Of a DNA stretch of 64,000 bases, positions 44,703-53,608 are shown piece by piece. Both the position numbers and the translations under genes were made by a program. A model generated the notes under the pieces. It was not told the DNA's origin, ran no database searches, and was given only the letters and a program-made list of their open reading frames with translations. Each line of letters opens with the position of its first letter. Position 1 is the stretch's first letter. This DNA comes from Polaromonas sp. (GTDB lineage Bacteria > Pseudomonadota > Gammaproteobacteria > Burkholderiales > Burkholderiaceae_C): the NCBI RefSeq assembly GCF_029945895.1, contig NZ_JAQSDL010000090.1:62001-126000 (forward strand). The letters run 5' to 3'.

Positions 44703-46210
44703 GCGGTTTTCTCCTTCAGCTGCTCGCGCAGCGCTGTTTTCAGAACCTTGCCGTAGTTGTTTTTGGGCAGGCTGCTGACGATTTCATAACGTTTGGGGCG
44801 CTTGAAGCGGGCGATGTGCGTCAGGCACACGGCGTCCAGCGCTTCTGTGTTGATCCTGACGCCAGGCTGGGGCACGACAAAGGCCACCACCACCTCGCCC
44901 CATTCCGGATCCGGTGCGCCGACCACTGCGACTTCGGCCACGCCGGGTGCCAGCAGCAGCACCTCTTCGACTTCGCGCGGGTAGATGTTGGAGCCGCCGC
45001 TGATGAGCACATCCTTGCTGCGATCCTTGAGTGTCAGAAAACCGTCTGCGTCCATGGCCCCCATGTCACCGGTGAAAAGCCAGCCGTCCTGCAGGGCGGC
45101 GGCGGTGGCGTCGGTATCACGCCAGTAGCCGCTCATGACAGTGTCTCCGCGTACCAGCACCTCGCCCACTTCACCGAGCGGCAGGGTCTGGCCGGACGGA
45201 TCGGCCACGCGCACCTCGACCGGCGTCTGCGCCATGCCGACCGAGGCCAGGCGCTGCGTGTGCCGGGGATGCCCGGTGTCTGCCAGCTGGGCGCGTGAGA
45301 GGGCGGTGATCACCATCGGGCTTTCGCCCTGGCCGTAGATCTGGACAAAGCGTGGTCCCATGATCCTGATGGCACGTTCGATGTCGGCCGCGTACATGGG
45401 CGCGCCGCCATAGACGATGGTCTTGAAGCCGCTGCTGTCGGCGCCGGTGGCGCTGGCATGGTCCACCAGCCGCTTGACAATGGTGGGCGCCGCGAACAGG
45501 GACAGGCGGCCGACCGAATCCGCCAGTCCGAAAATCTCGGCCGGATCGAAGCTGCCGGAGGCCGGCACCACATGGCGCGCGCCGGCGATCACATGAGGGA
45601 TGGCGTAGATCCCGGCGCCGTGCGACATGGGCGCGGCATACACAATCGCGTCCCGCGGGTCGATCGGGTCCACATCGACAAAATAGGCCATGCCCATGGT
45701 CAGCAGGTTGCGGTGGGTCAGCATCACGCCCTTGGGTTTGCCGGTGGTGCCGCTGGTGTAGAACAGCCAGGCCAGGTCTGCGGCAGTGCGCTCTGTCACG
45801 GGCGAAGGTGGCCCGGCGAAGAGGTCTTCGTAGTCGGCAGCGGTGACGTCCACGGTGCGGCCAGGCGCCTGCAGACCGGCGCCCACGTCGGGTGTGATGA
45901 AGGCCCAGCTGGCCTGGGCGTGCTCAACGATCCACTGCGCCTCGCGCAGGTGCAGCTTCGCATTCATGGGCACCACCACCAGGCCGGCCCACCACGCACC
46001 GTAGAGCACCTCCAGGTAGGCGGGGTGGTTGTGCATGAAGAGCGCAATACGCTCGCCCGGTGCCAGCCCGGCGGCGGCGAAGGCCGAGGCCAGGCGGGCC
46101 GCCCGGTCGGCCAGGCCGCCGTAGGTGCGCACTTGACGGCTGCCTTCGAACAGGGCGGGGCGCTGCGGATCGGCCACGGCGATGCGCCGCAGGGTGAGGG
46201 CGAGGTTCAT
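44699..46210 (-). CDS. AMP-forming acyl-CoA synthetase
   Basis: An adenylate-forming ligase of 503 residues. The phosphate loop is YTSGTTGKPKGVML, then IYGQGESPMV, GDMGAMDADGFLTLKDRSKD and the catalytic C-terminal Lys in NNYGKVLK. It activates a carboxylic acid to its CoA ester. Pairing with a 3-hydroxybutyrate dehydrogenase suggests acetoacetate, a hydroxy acid or another short acid, but specificity is not evident. The ATG at 46210 gives MNLALTLRRIA; the frame is open 45 codons upstream without support. Confidence 0.87.
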   Translation of the reverse strand: MNLALTLRRIAVADPQRPALFEGSRQVRTYGGLADRAARLASAFAAAGLAPGERIALFMHNHPAYLEVLYGAWWAGLVVVPMNAKLHLREAQWIVEHAQASWAFITPDVGAGLQAPGRTVDVTAADYEDLFAGPPSPVTERTAADLAWLFYTSGTTGKPKGVMLTHRNLLTMGMAYFVDVDPIDPRDAIVYAAPMSHGAGIYAIPHVIAGARHVVPASGSFDPAEIFGLADSVGRLSLFAAPTIVKRLVDHASATGADSSGFKTIVYGGAPMYAADIERAIRIMGPRFVQIYGQGESPMVITALSRAQLADTGHPRHTQRLASVGMAQTPVEVRVADPSGQTLPLGEVGEVLVRGDTVMSGYWRDTDATAAALQDGWLFTGDMGAMDADGFLTLKDRSKDVLISGGSNIYPREVEEVLLLAPGVAEVAVVGAPDPEWGEVVVAFVVPQPGVRINTEALDAVCLTHIARFKRPKRYEIVSSLPKNNYGKVLKTALREQLKEKTA

Positions 46211-46429
46211 GACAGCAACTGGCGGCGCCAGCCGGTGAGGGTGAGGTGTGGCAAAAACTGCTCCGGAATTCTGTGCAAAGCCGCAAGGATAGGCCGTGCC
46301 GTGGGCGGCGGCCATAGCGTAGAAACACCTCATGGTATGCCCCATGGAGTAACACTACGTCTGGCGCACGGGGTACCTCAGCCCTACGCTTGCCCTCCTG
46401 GATATCGGACGAAAACAATGGAGACAAGC

Positions 46430-47572
46430 ATGAACAAGGCATTGACACAGGCCCTTGGCCGAACGGCCTGCGCGCTGGCACTGGCGCTGCTGCAAACCGC
46501 GGCCATGGCGGCCGACATCGTCATCAGCCAGCTGGCGCCGCTGACCGGAGTGCTGGCCAGCACCGGCAAGCAGATGGTGCTGGGTGGCCAGATCTACTTC
46601 AGCCACATCAACGCCACCGGCGGCGTGCACGGCCAGAAAATCCGGGTACTCGTCGCCGATGACGGCTACAAGGTGGAGGAAACCGTGCGCCTGACCCGGG
46701 AGGCACTGGCCAACCCCGAGGTGGTGGCGCTTTATGGTTTTGCCGGGACATCGAATGTCGGCAAGCTGCTGGCCGACGGCGTGCTCGAGCAGGGTGGTGC
46801 AGCCCTGGTGGCGCCATACACCGGCGGTGAGCCGCTGCGCAGTCCGTTCAACCCCTGGATTTTCCATGTGCGTGCCGGTTATGCCGACGAGACCGAACAC
46901 ATGGTGCAGCAGGTCACCACCCTGGGCATGACGCGTATTGCCGTCATGTACCAGGACGACGGTTTTGGCAAGGCCGGGCTCGAGGGGGTGCAGAAGGCGC
47001 TGGCCAAACGCAAGCTCACGCTGTCGGTTGCCGCGCCTTATGAACGCAACACCGACAAGGTGGACGAGGCCGTGAGGCAGGTGAAGGCCTCGGATGCCCA
47101 GGCGGTGATCATGATTTCGGTGAACCGGCCCACATCGGCCTTCGTCAAGCGTTACCGGGAAGCGGGCGGTGGTGCCCAGCTTTACAACATCTCGGTGGTG
47201 GACCCGGCTGAAATCGTCAGGCTGGCCGGGCTGAAGAACGCGCACGGACTCGGTGTCAGCCAGGTGGTGCCTTATCCCTTCATGCCCAGCCTGCCGGTGG
47301 TTCGCGAATACCAGGCCCTGCTCAAGAAGTATGCGCCGAATGAACTGGTCAACTACACCAGCTTCGAGCAGTTCCTGGGCGCCAAGGTGCTGGTGGAAGG
47401 CCTGCGGCGCGCCGGCCCGAAACCGACCCGCGCGAAAGTGGTGAAGGCGCTCGAAAGCATGAACAACTTCGACCTGGGAGGCACCTCGGTCGCTTACTCC
47501 GCAGACAACCGGGTGGGCTCGCGTTATGTGGAGGTCACCGTGATCGGCAGCAGCGGCAAGCTGCTGAAATAG
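46430..47572 (+). CDS. ABC transporter periplasmic binding protein (LivK-like)
   Basis: A 380-residue type I periplasmic binding fold protein. A signal peptide covers about residues 1-27 (ALALALLQTAAMAA), and the mature start is DIVISQLAPLTGVLASTGKQ. Such proteins deliver branched-chain amino acids, amides or aromatic acids to ABC permeases; none are encoded nearby. GGAG nine bases before ATG 46430 supports this start. It is divergent from the acyl-CoA ligase operon and convergent with a LuxR regulator, and probably belongs to the same regulated set. Confidence 0.88.
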   Translation: MNKALTQALGRTACALALALLQTAAMAADIVISQLAPLTGVLASTGKQMVLGGQIYFSHINATGGVHGQKIRVLVADDGYKVEETVRLTREALANPEVVALYGFAGTSNVGKLLADGVLEQGGAALVAPYTGGEPLRSPFNPWIFHVRAGYADETEHMVQQVTTLGMTRIAVMYQDDGFGKAGLEGVQKALAKRKLTLSVAAPYERNTDKVDEAVRQVKASDAQAVIMISVNRPTSAFVKRYREAGGGAQLYNISVVDPAEIVRLAGLKNAHGLGVSQVVPYPFMPSLPVVREYQALLKKYAPNELVNYTSFEQFLGAKVLVEGLRRAGPKPTRAKVVKALESMNNFDLGGTSVAYSADNRVGSRYVEVTVIGSSGKLLK

Positions 47573-47581
47573 GGCAGCCTC

Positions 47582-48154
47582 TCAGGCGCCACCGACCAGG
47601 CGTGCCACCAGTTCGCCATGGGTGGCCGCTTCGTATTTCTTCATCAACCGGCCGCGATGGGCTTCAATCGTGCGCGGGCTGATGCCCAGCACCCGCGCGA
47701 TCTGCTTGCTGGTCGAGCCGGTCACCAGGTGCTGGGCGATCTCACGTTCGCGCAGGGTCAGGCTGGTGGTCACCGGGCGGCGCTCCGAAATATCCTCAAA
47801 CATCCACACCGCGCAGGCGAAGGGGTCCGAGCGGTCCAGCGCGCGGCCGGCCACATGGCACCAGAACAGCGATCCGTCGCGGCGCCGCATGATGCGCTCG
47901 TCGTTGTAAGTGCCTTTTTCCCGCATGACGGGCAGCCCCAGGTTGCCGACATGCGTGAACTCGTCCATCGACGGGTACAGCAGCGCCAGTGGTTTTCCCA
48001 GCAGCTCCTCGACCTCGTAGCCGAACTGGCGCGCGAAGGTCTCGTTGCAGAGCTCCACGATCCGCTGGCGCGAAACGCACATACCGACCGGGGCCAGGTT
48101 GAAGGCCAGCTGCAGCGTGTGCAATGTTTCCAGATGATCGTCGGGGCTGCTCAT
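47582..48154 (-). CDS. PAS-LuxR transcriptional regulator
   Basis: A 190-residue protein with a PAS domain (about 12-125, ending MFEDISERR) and a C-terminal LuxR-type helix-turn-helix (LTLREREIAQHLVTGSTSKQ, then ARVLGISPRTIEAHRGRLMKK). It has no receiver domain and no kinase partner, so it probably senses a ligand or redox state directly. It likely regulates the adjacent binding protein and the dehydrogenase/ligase operon. Confidence 0.88.
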   Translation of the reverse strand: MSSPDDHLETLHTLQLAFNLAPVGMCVSRQRIVELCNETFARQFGYEVEELLGKPLALLYPSMDEFTHVGNLGLPVMREKGTYNDERIMRRRDGSLFWCHVAGRALDRSDPFACAVWMFEDISERRPVTTSLTLREREIAQHLVTGSTSKQIARVLGISPRTIEAHRGRLMKKYEAATHGELVARLVGGA

Positions 48155-48261
48155 GCGGACCGATTGTGGAGGAAGGTTCGACGCCAGCCATTAGCGAATA
48201 CGTGTAGTGAGGCCCTGCCGCAGATGAGTCCGCCTGCCTCGGTGAACCCGGACGCCGCCTT

Positions 48262-48319
48262 CAGCTGCTATCGGATAAGTAGCTGCCTGCGCCCGCCCTT
48301 GTTGGGCTACAGAGGTTTT
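48262..48319 (+). repeat. ATAGCTGC-type repeat next to a dehydrogenase fragment
   Basis: GCTGCTATCGGATAAGTAGC then CTGCGCCCGCCC and TTGGGCTACAG. It matches the copy at 43781 over its whole length and in the sequence beyond. Confidence 0.72.
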
Positions 48320-48439
48320 TCATTTCATTTTTGGCAGATGCGCAAGTCCGTCCAGGCCCTGTGTGCCCGGCGGCGCCGCTACTGCCGCTGTCCAGCCGCC
48401 ATCGACCGGCAGCGACACGCCGGTCAGCTTGTGCGCGTC
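48320..48439 (-). pseudogene. 3' fragment of a 3-hydroxybutyrate dehydrogenase gene
   Basis: On the minus strand this translates DAHKLTGVSLPVDGGWTAAV and on to a stop about 20 codons later. The intact gene 4 kb away ends AAHNLTGVSLPVDGGWTAQ. Only the last exported beta-strand region remains, no start exists, and the original stop is lost. Together with the neighbouring repeat it is a partial duplication of 43784-43945. It marks the edge between the LuxR region and the P450 gene set. Confidence 0.75.
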
Positions 48440-48482
48440 CAAAAATCCGTTTCACAGGAGGGCCGGCTTGATGGGGTCACTC

Positions 48483-48510
48483 TTGCAAATACATCACAAC
48501 ATGATATATT
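48483..48510 (+). promoter_or_regulatory. Promoter with embedded operator upstream of the Yip1-marR operon
   Basis: A -35 TTGCAA (48483-48488), a 16-bp spacer and a -10 TATATT (48505-48510). The spacer holds an imperfect palindrome TAYATCA-N5-TGATRTA (48490-48508). The 26-bp stretch recurs with two mismatches on the other strand at 54466-54491. The 80-base leader ends in an AAGGGAG ribosome site. Confidence 0.72.
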
Positions 48511-48597
48511 TGTGGAGCTGATTGCCAATCCATCTCAGCGGCTTGTTTATTAATCCGTCGACAAGGTCGGGACCCCTACCCGGCAAGGGAGCTCGCC

Positions 48598-49158
48598 ATG
48601 AATGTCCTGCAGATACCCAGGATGATTTTTTCCTTCTCCGAGGGTTGGGATGATCTGATCCGGTTTCATCCATCCATTGCGCGCCTGTTCGCGTTGGTCG
48701 TTTTGCCTCTGTCCTTGTTGCCCCCAGCGATGATCTATTACGCCGGAGGGAGCTACGGCGAGGTTTTTGTTCGGGGCGTGACACCTGAACAATGGCATGT
48801 GGCGGCCGGGATATTCTTTCTTGCCGAGTTGCTTACTGTTCCCATCATGGCGTGGTTGATTCACCTGGTTGCCAGAGCCAACAATATGACGACCGACTAC
48901 CACGCATGTTTCACCCTGGCAGCGATTGCGCCTGTTCCCCTGTGGATCTCTTCGCTGACCCTGTTCGTGCCGAGTCTGGCGGTCGGAGTTGTCGTTGGGG
49001 CTCTGGGTCTGCTCTGTTCAGTCGGGTTGATCTATCGCGGTGTGTTCGCATTGTTCTCCATGCGCGAAGATGTCAAAGCGTTCCAGATGGCGACGGTGAT
49101 TGCCGGTGCCGGGCTGTTCATGTGGCTGATACTGATGCAAATTGTCCTGATCCGCTGA
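48598..49158 (+). CDS. Yip1-like multi-pass membrane protein
   Basis: A 186-residue protein with five hydrophobic helices (about 28-50, 68-92, 105-122, 124-145 and 162-184) and the N-terminal MNVLQIPRMIFSFSEGWDDL seen in bacterial Yip1-domain proteins. The function of these proteins in bacteria is unknown. It is the first gene behind the shared promoter/operator and 92 bp before marR, so it is probably co-transcribed with it. Confidence 0.72.
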   Translation: MNVLQIPRMIFSFSEGWDDLIRFHPSIARLFALVVLPLSLLPPAMIYYAGGSYGEVFVRGVTPEQWHVAAGIFFLAELLTVPIMAWLIHLVARANNMTTDYHACFTLAAIAPVPLWISSLTLFVPSLAVGVVVGALGLLCSVGLIYRGVFALFSMREDVKAFQMATVIAGAGLFMWLILMQIVLIR

Positions 49159-49250
49159 CGATCCGGCACTGCGAAGTACCGCGCGCGATTCCTGCTGCGG
49201 CGCATCGATCGGGTGGGGGATGGGAAAATGCCAGCTCATAGCGATTTAGG

Positions 49251-49691
49251 ATGGAAATGGCCGAACCGAAGCTCAACACACCGCCGCTCGATAAACATGA
49301 TTTTCAAATACTGTCTGATTTTCGTTACGAGATTCGGAAGTTTGAACGTTTCAGCGAGGAGGTTACCCGCCAGCACGGCCTGACGCCTTTGCAGTATCTG
49401 CTGTTGCTGCATGTCAAAGGTTATCCTGGTCGCGACTGGGCCACCGTCGGTGAGCTGGCGGATCGCCTGCAGGCGCAACAGCACGGCGTGGTCGCGCTGA
49501 TCTCACGCTGCGAGAAGCTGGGTTTTGTCGAACGCCGTCGTTCCTCTGACGACCGGCGACGGATTGAAATTCATCTTCTGAGGGAAGGCGAAAAAGCGAT
49601 CAACAAGCTTGCGGGTTTGCACCGGGCCGAGTTGCTTTCCTTGCGTGGCCGTTTCGTCGTACCCGACGTAAGGGCTTTTGACCGCGGATAA
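49251..49691 (+). CDS. MarR family regulator of the P450 gene set (predicted)
   Basis: A 146-residue winged-helix protein with a recognition region GELADRLQAQQHGVVALISR and a wing RRRSSDDRRRIEIHLLREGE. It is the only regulator gene between the two matching operators, one of which drives its own operon and the other the facing P450 operon. Autoregulation plus control of the P450 operon is the simplest reading. The sequence gives no ligand. Confidence 0.85.
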   Translation: MEMAEPKLNTPPLDKHDFQILSDFRYEIRKFERFSEEVTRQHGLTPLQYLLLLHVKGYPGRDWATVGELADRLQAQQHGVVALISRCEKLGFVERRRSSDDRRRIEIHLLREGEKAINKLAGLHRAELLSLRGRFVVPDVRAFDRG

Positions 49692-49794
49692 ATCACGCTG
49701 AAACCAGCCACAGAAAAACCAGGAATATCCTCATCGACCGGACCACCCTGGCCCGCATGCGACCTGGCCCACAACGCCGTTTCACCGTTGGCGT

Positions 49795-50973
49795 TTAGCC
49801 AGCATCACCTGCTTTCAATGCATTTTCCAGATCAGCAATCAGGTCGTCTGGATGCTCTATACCCACGCTGAGCCGGATCAGTCCTTCGGTAATACCGTTT
49901 TGCGCCCGCACCTCGGCTGTGACAAAGCTGTGCGTGGTGCTCGCTGGATGGCAGGCCAGACTGTCCACGTCACCCAACGAGACCGCCTGGGTGAATAGCG
50001 CCAGCCGGTTCAATACGGCCGCAGCCGCAGAGCGCTCGTTGCGCACCAGCTCGAAAGCCACCATGCCGCCAAAGCCGCCCTGCAACAGGCGCCGCGCCAG
50101 CGCATGCTGCGGGTGACTGGCAAGACCCGGATAGTGCACCACCCCCACCGCGGGGTGGCCCGCAAGGAAATGGGCCACCGCCGCCGCGCCCTGGCAGTGC
50201 GCCGCCATGCGCAACGGCAGCGTCTTGATGCCGCGCAGGAATAGAAACGCCTCCTGTGGCGACAGGTTGCCCCCCACATGGCCCAGACCGGTCTGGCGCA
50301 CCGATGCGATCAAGGCCGTCGGGCCCGCCACGATGCCACCGGTCGCGTCGCCATGCCCGCCCAGGTACTTGGTCATGGAATGCATCACCAGGTCAATGCC
50401 GTGCTCCAAGGGCCGCGCCAGGCACGGCGTGCAGAAAGTGTTGTCGGCCACCGTGAGCACGCCGCGCTCCCTGGCTATGGCGGCCACTTCGGCCAGATCA
50501 TGCAGGTGCAGGCTGGGGTTGGTCAGTGTCTCCACCCACACCATGCGCGTGGCTGGAGTCAGGCTGGCCGCCAGGCCTTGCTGCGTGGCGTCTACAACCC
50601 GGATGCCGAAGCGCTCGCCCAACGAGCGAAAAAGCCCCTCAGTGCCGCCATACAGCGGCCCGAGGAACGCTATTTCATCCCCCGGGTTGAGCAGTCCCAG
50701 CACCACTGAAGATGTGGCCGCGGTGCCGCTGGCAAAAGCCACTGCCGCCTGCGCGCCTTCCAGGTCGGCCATCTTGATTTCCAGCGCTGCCACGGTGGGG
50801 TTGGCAAAGCGGCTGTAACGGTAGCCCGGCGCCTCGCCCGCGAAGATGGCCGCGCCCCGCTCCAGCGTGCGGTAGCCAAATGCGGTCGTCTGGCTGATGG
50901 GTGTGGCAATGGCGCCGCTGCCCGGGTCAGGGTGCTGCCCGGCATGGACGGCGCGAGTGCGAAGGTGGGTCAT
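49795..50973 (-). CDS. Cys/Met-metabolism PLP enzyme (cystathionine gamma-synthase / gamma-lyase family)
   Basis: A 392-residue fold-type I PLP enzyme of the trans-sulfuration family. The PLP lysine is in HSMTKYLGGHGDATGG, and YRYSRFANPTVAALE, FASGTAATSSV and the C-terminal IRLSVGIEHPDDLIADL are family hallmarks. The YGGT segment is as in cystathionine gamma-synthases and lyases; the YGCT cysteine of methionine gamma-lyases is absent. It should act on gamma-substituted or sulfur-containing amino acids. It is the last gene of the operon with phosphoesterase, small protein, P450 and TDT transporter, 16 bp after the transporter. Confidence 0.85.
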   Translation of the reverse strand: MTHLRTRAVHAGQHPDPGSGAIATPISQTTAFGYRTLERGAAIFAGEAPGYRYSRFANPTVAALEIKMADLEGAQAAVAFASGTAATSSVVLGLLNPGDEIAFLGPLYGGTEGLFRSLGERFGIRVVDATQQGLAASLTPATRMVWVETLTNPSLHLHDLAEVAAIARERGVLTVADNTFCTPCLARPLEHGIDLVMHSMTKYLGGHGDATGGIVAGPTALIASVRQTGLGHVGGNLSPQEAFLFLRGIKTLPLRMAAHCQGAAAVAHFLAGHPAVGVVHYPGLASHPQHALARRLLQGGFGGMVAFELVRNERSAAAAVLNRLALFTQAVSLGDVDSLACHPASTTHSFVTAEVRAQNGITEGLIRLSVGIEHPDDLIADLENALKAGDAG

Positions 50974-50989
50974 CAGCTAGTGCCTGGAT

Positions 50990-52114
50990 TCATGAATGTT
51001 CTTCGGCAACAGGGGCAAGCGAACGCAGCAAGTCAAAACGCCGCAGCAGATCGAGCAGCAGGCCCATGAACGCAAGGCTCCAGGCCACCAGCGCCACGAC
51101 CAAAAAGAGTGGGGGTAAAAATTCCAGAAATTCAAATTCCATCGCGTGCAACATCTGGTGGGTGCCGGTTGCGTACATGCCGAGTGGGAACACCGCACCC
51201 CAGTACAGTGGGTCGTAGCGCACCGGAAACCGCTTGTAAACGTGGCGCCAGATGCTCAGCAATAGCAGCATCGGAATCCACCAGGTGCCGGTGGCCCAAT
51301 AGAACACGGTAAATCCTTTGAGAAAGGGCAGCAGGGACAGCAGGAAGGGCGCATCGGGCGCATTGATGATCAGCAGCGACCCGGCAAGCGTCGAGATTGC
51401 CATGGCGCCCATGTTGATCCAGTAGGGCGGCGACAGATCCCCCGGTGCGAACTGGAAGAAGGTGTAGCGATAGAAAATCAGCGACATCATCCAGATGTAC
51501 AGCATGCCGCCCCACAGCCACATCGACAGCGCCAGAAAGTTCATCTCCAGCCGATAGGGCTGAGCCACATGCGCTGCCAGCATGGCAGCCAGCACGGCAA
51601 CCGATTGTGTCGCCACCACCGCCAGCAGCCAGGCGCCGCTGATGCCTTTGTCCAGTGCCGGCTTGTGTTCCTTGACGGTGAGGGCCGTAAAGATCGCATA
51701 GGTCAGCCCCAGCCACAACACCAGCGCCACCATCCACAGCAGCAGCCCGATGCGGTAGTCGGCAAGCAACAACACATGCTGCGCTCCGAGGACACCGGTA
51801 CCGGCCACCATGGTAAAAAATCCGGGGCCGCGCAAATGATCGATCAGGTCACTGAAAAAGCGCCGGGGAAACCACAGCAGGCGTCCCAGCGTCAACAGCC
51901 ACAAGACCACATACATCACGTTGTTCAGGTAAAAAAGCGTACGCGCAAGCTGTGGCCAGCCCTTTAGATGGGCAGCAATGGAGACGATGCCGGTGGCCAT
52001 CACCAGCCCGAAATACGCCGGTGCCATGCCGGCCAGATCAGTCCGCAGGCGCGTTTGCAGTCCGGGCCTGACCGGGCGCGCGCCTGGTGCGCTATCGGTG
52101 CCTGGCGAAGTCAT
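50990..52114 (-). CDS. TDT family transporter (TehA / Mae1 / Ssu1-like)
   Basis: A 374-residue membrane protein with ten hydrophobic helices, starting AGMAPAYFGLVMATGIVSIA, the usual first helix of the tellurite-resistance/dicarboxylate transporter family. Members export tellurite, malate or sulfite or form anion channels. The start overlaps the P450 stop by four bases. Coupling to a trans-sulfuration enzyme makes sulfite or an organic acid attractive candidates, but the sequence does not decide. Confidence 0.83.
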   Translation of the reverse strand: MTSPGTDSAPGARPVRPGLQTRLRTDLAGMAPAYFGLVMATGIVSIAAHLKGWPQLARTLFYLNNVMYVVLWLLTLGRLLWFPRRFFSDLIDHLRGPGFFTMVAGTGVLGAQHVLLLADYRIGLLLWMVALVLWLGLTYAIFTALTVKEHKPALDKGISGAWLLAVVATQSVAVLAAMLAAHVAQPYRLEMNFLALSMWLWGGMLYIWMMSLIFYRYTFFQFAPGDLSPPYWINMGAMAISTLAGSLLIINAPDAPFLLSLLPFLKGFTVFYWATGTWWIPMLLLLSIWRHVYKRFPVRYDPLYWGAVFPLGMYATGTHQMLHAMEFEFLEFLPPLFLVVALVAWSLAFMGLLLDLLRRFDLLRSLAPVAEEHS

Positions 52115-53295
52115 CGCTGGTGGGCGGCGGGTGGCGATGGAAACGTGATGCGGAGGGGTAAGGTGGCAAAGCCGGACGCCGGATAAACCGCGTTGGTTGG
52201 CGGGCGCTCTGCAATCGGGTCGATGCCGGTGGTGCCGTCAAGCAGTGACCGCACCGCTACCTGCAACTCCATGCGTGCCAGTGGCGCCCCGGGACAGACG
52301 TGGATACCCGCGCCGTACAGCAGATTGGCGCTTGCCTCGCGGTCCAGCCGGAATGACTGTGGATCGGTGAAGACACGGCCATCCCGATTGGCCGCAACCC
52401 AGTTCAGGGAAATCCGCTCCCCGGCGTTGATGGTGCGCCCGCCGATCTCAACGGCGCGCGTGGTGACGCGCCGGTTCGCCAGCAGCGGGCCGTACATCCG
52501 CAAAATCTCTTCAATGGCGTCGGGCAGCAAGGTTGGCTGCGTGCGCAGTTGTTGCTGCACATCGGTGTGCTCCGCCAGATACTGCGCCACAACGCCGACC
52601 GCCGCCGCGATCGTGCTGATCTCGCCGACCGTCCAGTTGCGCAAGATGCTGATGATCTCTTCGTCATTTAACTGTCGGCCCTTGACGGGTTGGCTGGTCA
52701 AGCGGGTGATGACATCCTGGTTGCCAGGGATACCGGCGTCGCGGCGCAATTTCAGCAACCCCATGACATAACCGGCGAATTCCTGGGCAAGATCGGCCAT
52801 GGCCGGCCGGTCCTGGGCAAAGGTGGCAGCGTGGTTCTTTTGCGCCCACGAGCGCAGTGGCTCGTGCATGCTGGCTGGCCAGCCGAGAAACGCGCATTGC
52901 ACCCGGACCGCAAATGGCTGGGCAAAATCAGCCATCAGATCCAGCCCTGCGCGCCCCTGCAGCGAGCGCACCAGATCGGCGGCGAGGCTGCGGCATTGGG
53001 GCTCGAACGTCTGCATGGCATGCGGCGCGAAATAGGGCTCAATCAGGCGGCGGTATTGGCCGTGTTCGGGGGGGTCCATGCCGTTGGGAACCGAGAGATT
53101 TCGGGAGACCACGCTGCTGAACGTGATGGGGTCATTCAGGACGCGGACAATGTCCTCGTGCCGAAAGAGCGACCAGCCCAGCAAGTCACTGTAGGCCACC
53201 GGGCAGCGCTCACGCATCTCGTCAAAGGCAGCGCGCTGATCGCGCAGCACCGCGGCTGACTTCGGATCCCAGTCCTGGAAACGCTTATCGCTCAT
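52111..53295 (-). CDS. Cytochrome P450
   Basis: A soluble class I-type bacterial P450 of 394 residues. The heme-ligand Cys334 is in YGAGIHVCPGAPLAR, and the ExxR pair is in EEILRMYGP. The I-helix reads NWTVGEISTIAAAVG, in which the usual acid before the conserved Thr is displaced; the oxygen-activation relay may be unusual. The family hydroxylates or demethylates small hydrophobic or aromatic molecules. No ferredoxin or reductase gene is in the operon, so redox partners are elsewhere. It starts two bases after the small protein and overlaps the transporter. Confidence 0.92.
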   Translation of the reverse strand: MSDKRFQDWDPKSAAVLRDQRAAFDEMRERCPVAYSDLLGWSLFRHEDIVRVLNDPITFSSVVSRNLSVPNGMDPPEHGQYRRLIEPYFAPHAMQTFEPQCRSLAADLVRSLQGRAGLDLMADFAQPFAVRVQCAFLGWPASMHEPLRSWAQKNHAATFAQDRPAMADLAQEFAGYVMGLLKLRRDAGIPGNQDVITRLTSQPVKGRQLNDEEIISILRNWTVGEISTIAAAVGVVAQYLAEHTDVQQQLRTQPTLLPDAIEEILRMYGPLLANRRVTTRAVEIGGRTINAGERISLNWVAANRDGRVFTDPQSFRLDREASANLLYGAGIHVCPGAPLARMELQVAVRSLLDGTTGIDPIAERPPTNAVYPASGFATLPLRITFPSPPAAHQR

Positions 53296-53297
53296 GG

Positions 53298-53603
53298 CTA
53301 TTGCCCTTCAGGAAACAACACCGACCAGCAGCCCGGCTCGCCGGCCAGCAAGTCAAGTTCGGTACGAAAAGGTTTTTCGCACGCTTGCGCGCCCAGTTGC
53401 CGGGCAATCCCTTCGGCCGCTGGCGAGAAATACGCCAGTACCTCGCATTGCAGGCGTCCTTCCAATTCATGCCGCGTAAAAACAGCCATGTCCGCAGGTC
53501 GGCCGGCTGCGGCGAACACAGCCGGGAACATGTCCTGGATCTGATCCTTCGGGGCGTAAGCCAGAACCCCATCACCGAGTCGCTTTGAGAACCATGTGCG
53601 CAT
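53298..53603 (-). CDS. Small protein of unknown function in the P450 operon
   Basis: A 101-residue soluble protein starting MRTWFSKRLGDGVLAYAP. It has no signal peptide or helix for the membrane, and three Cys residues (LQCEVLAYF, AQACEKPF and GCWSV). I recognise no domain. Tight spacing (5 bp after the phosphoesterase, 2 bp before the P450) indicates co-translation with them. Confidence 0.75.
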   Translation of the reverse strand: MRTWFSKRLGDGVLAYAPKDQIQDMFPAVFAAAGRPADMAVFTRHELEGRLQCEVLAYFSPAAEGIARQLGAQACEKPFRTELDLLAGEPGCWSVLFPEGQ

Positions 53604-53608
53604 CCGAT

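Noticed and set aside
45458..46429. Upstream extension of the LivK-like gene through the acyl-CoA ligase region
   Set aside because: The extension is antisense to the ligase, and a signal peptide with a good ribosome site marks the real start at 46430.
46211..46429. Weak inverted pair GGTATGCCCC / GGGGTACC before the LivK-like gene as a LuxR site
   Set aside because: The arms match imperfectly and are far apart; there is not enough evidence to call an operator.
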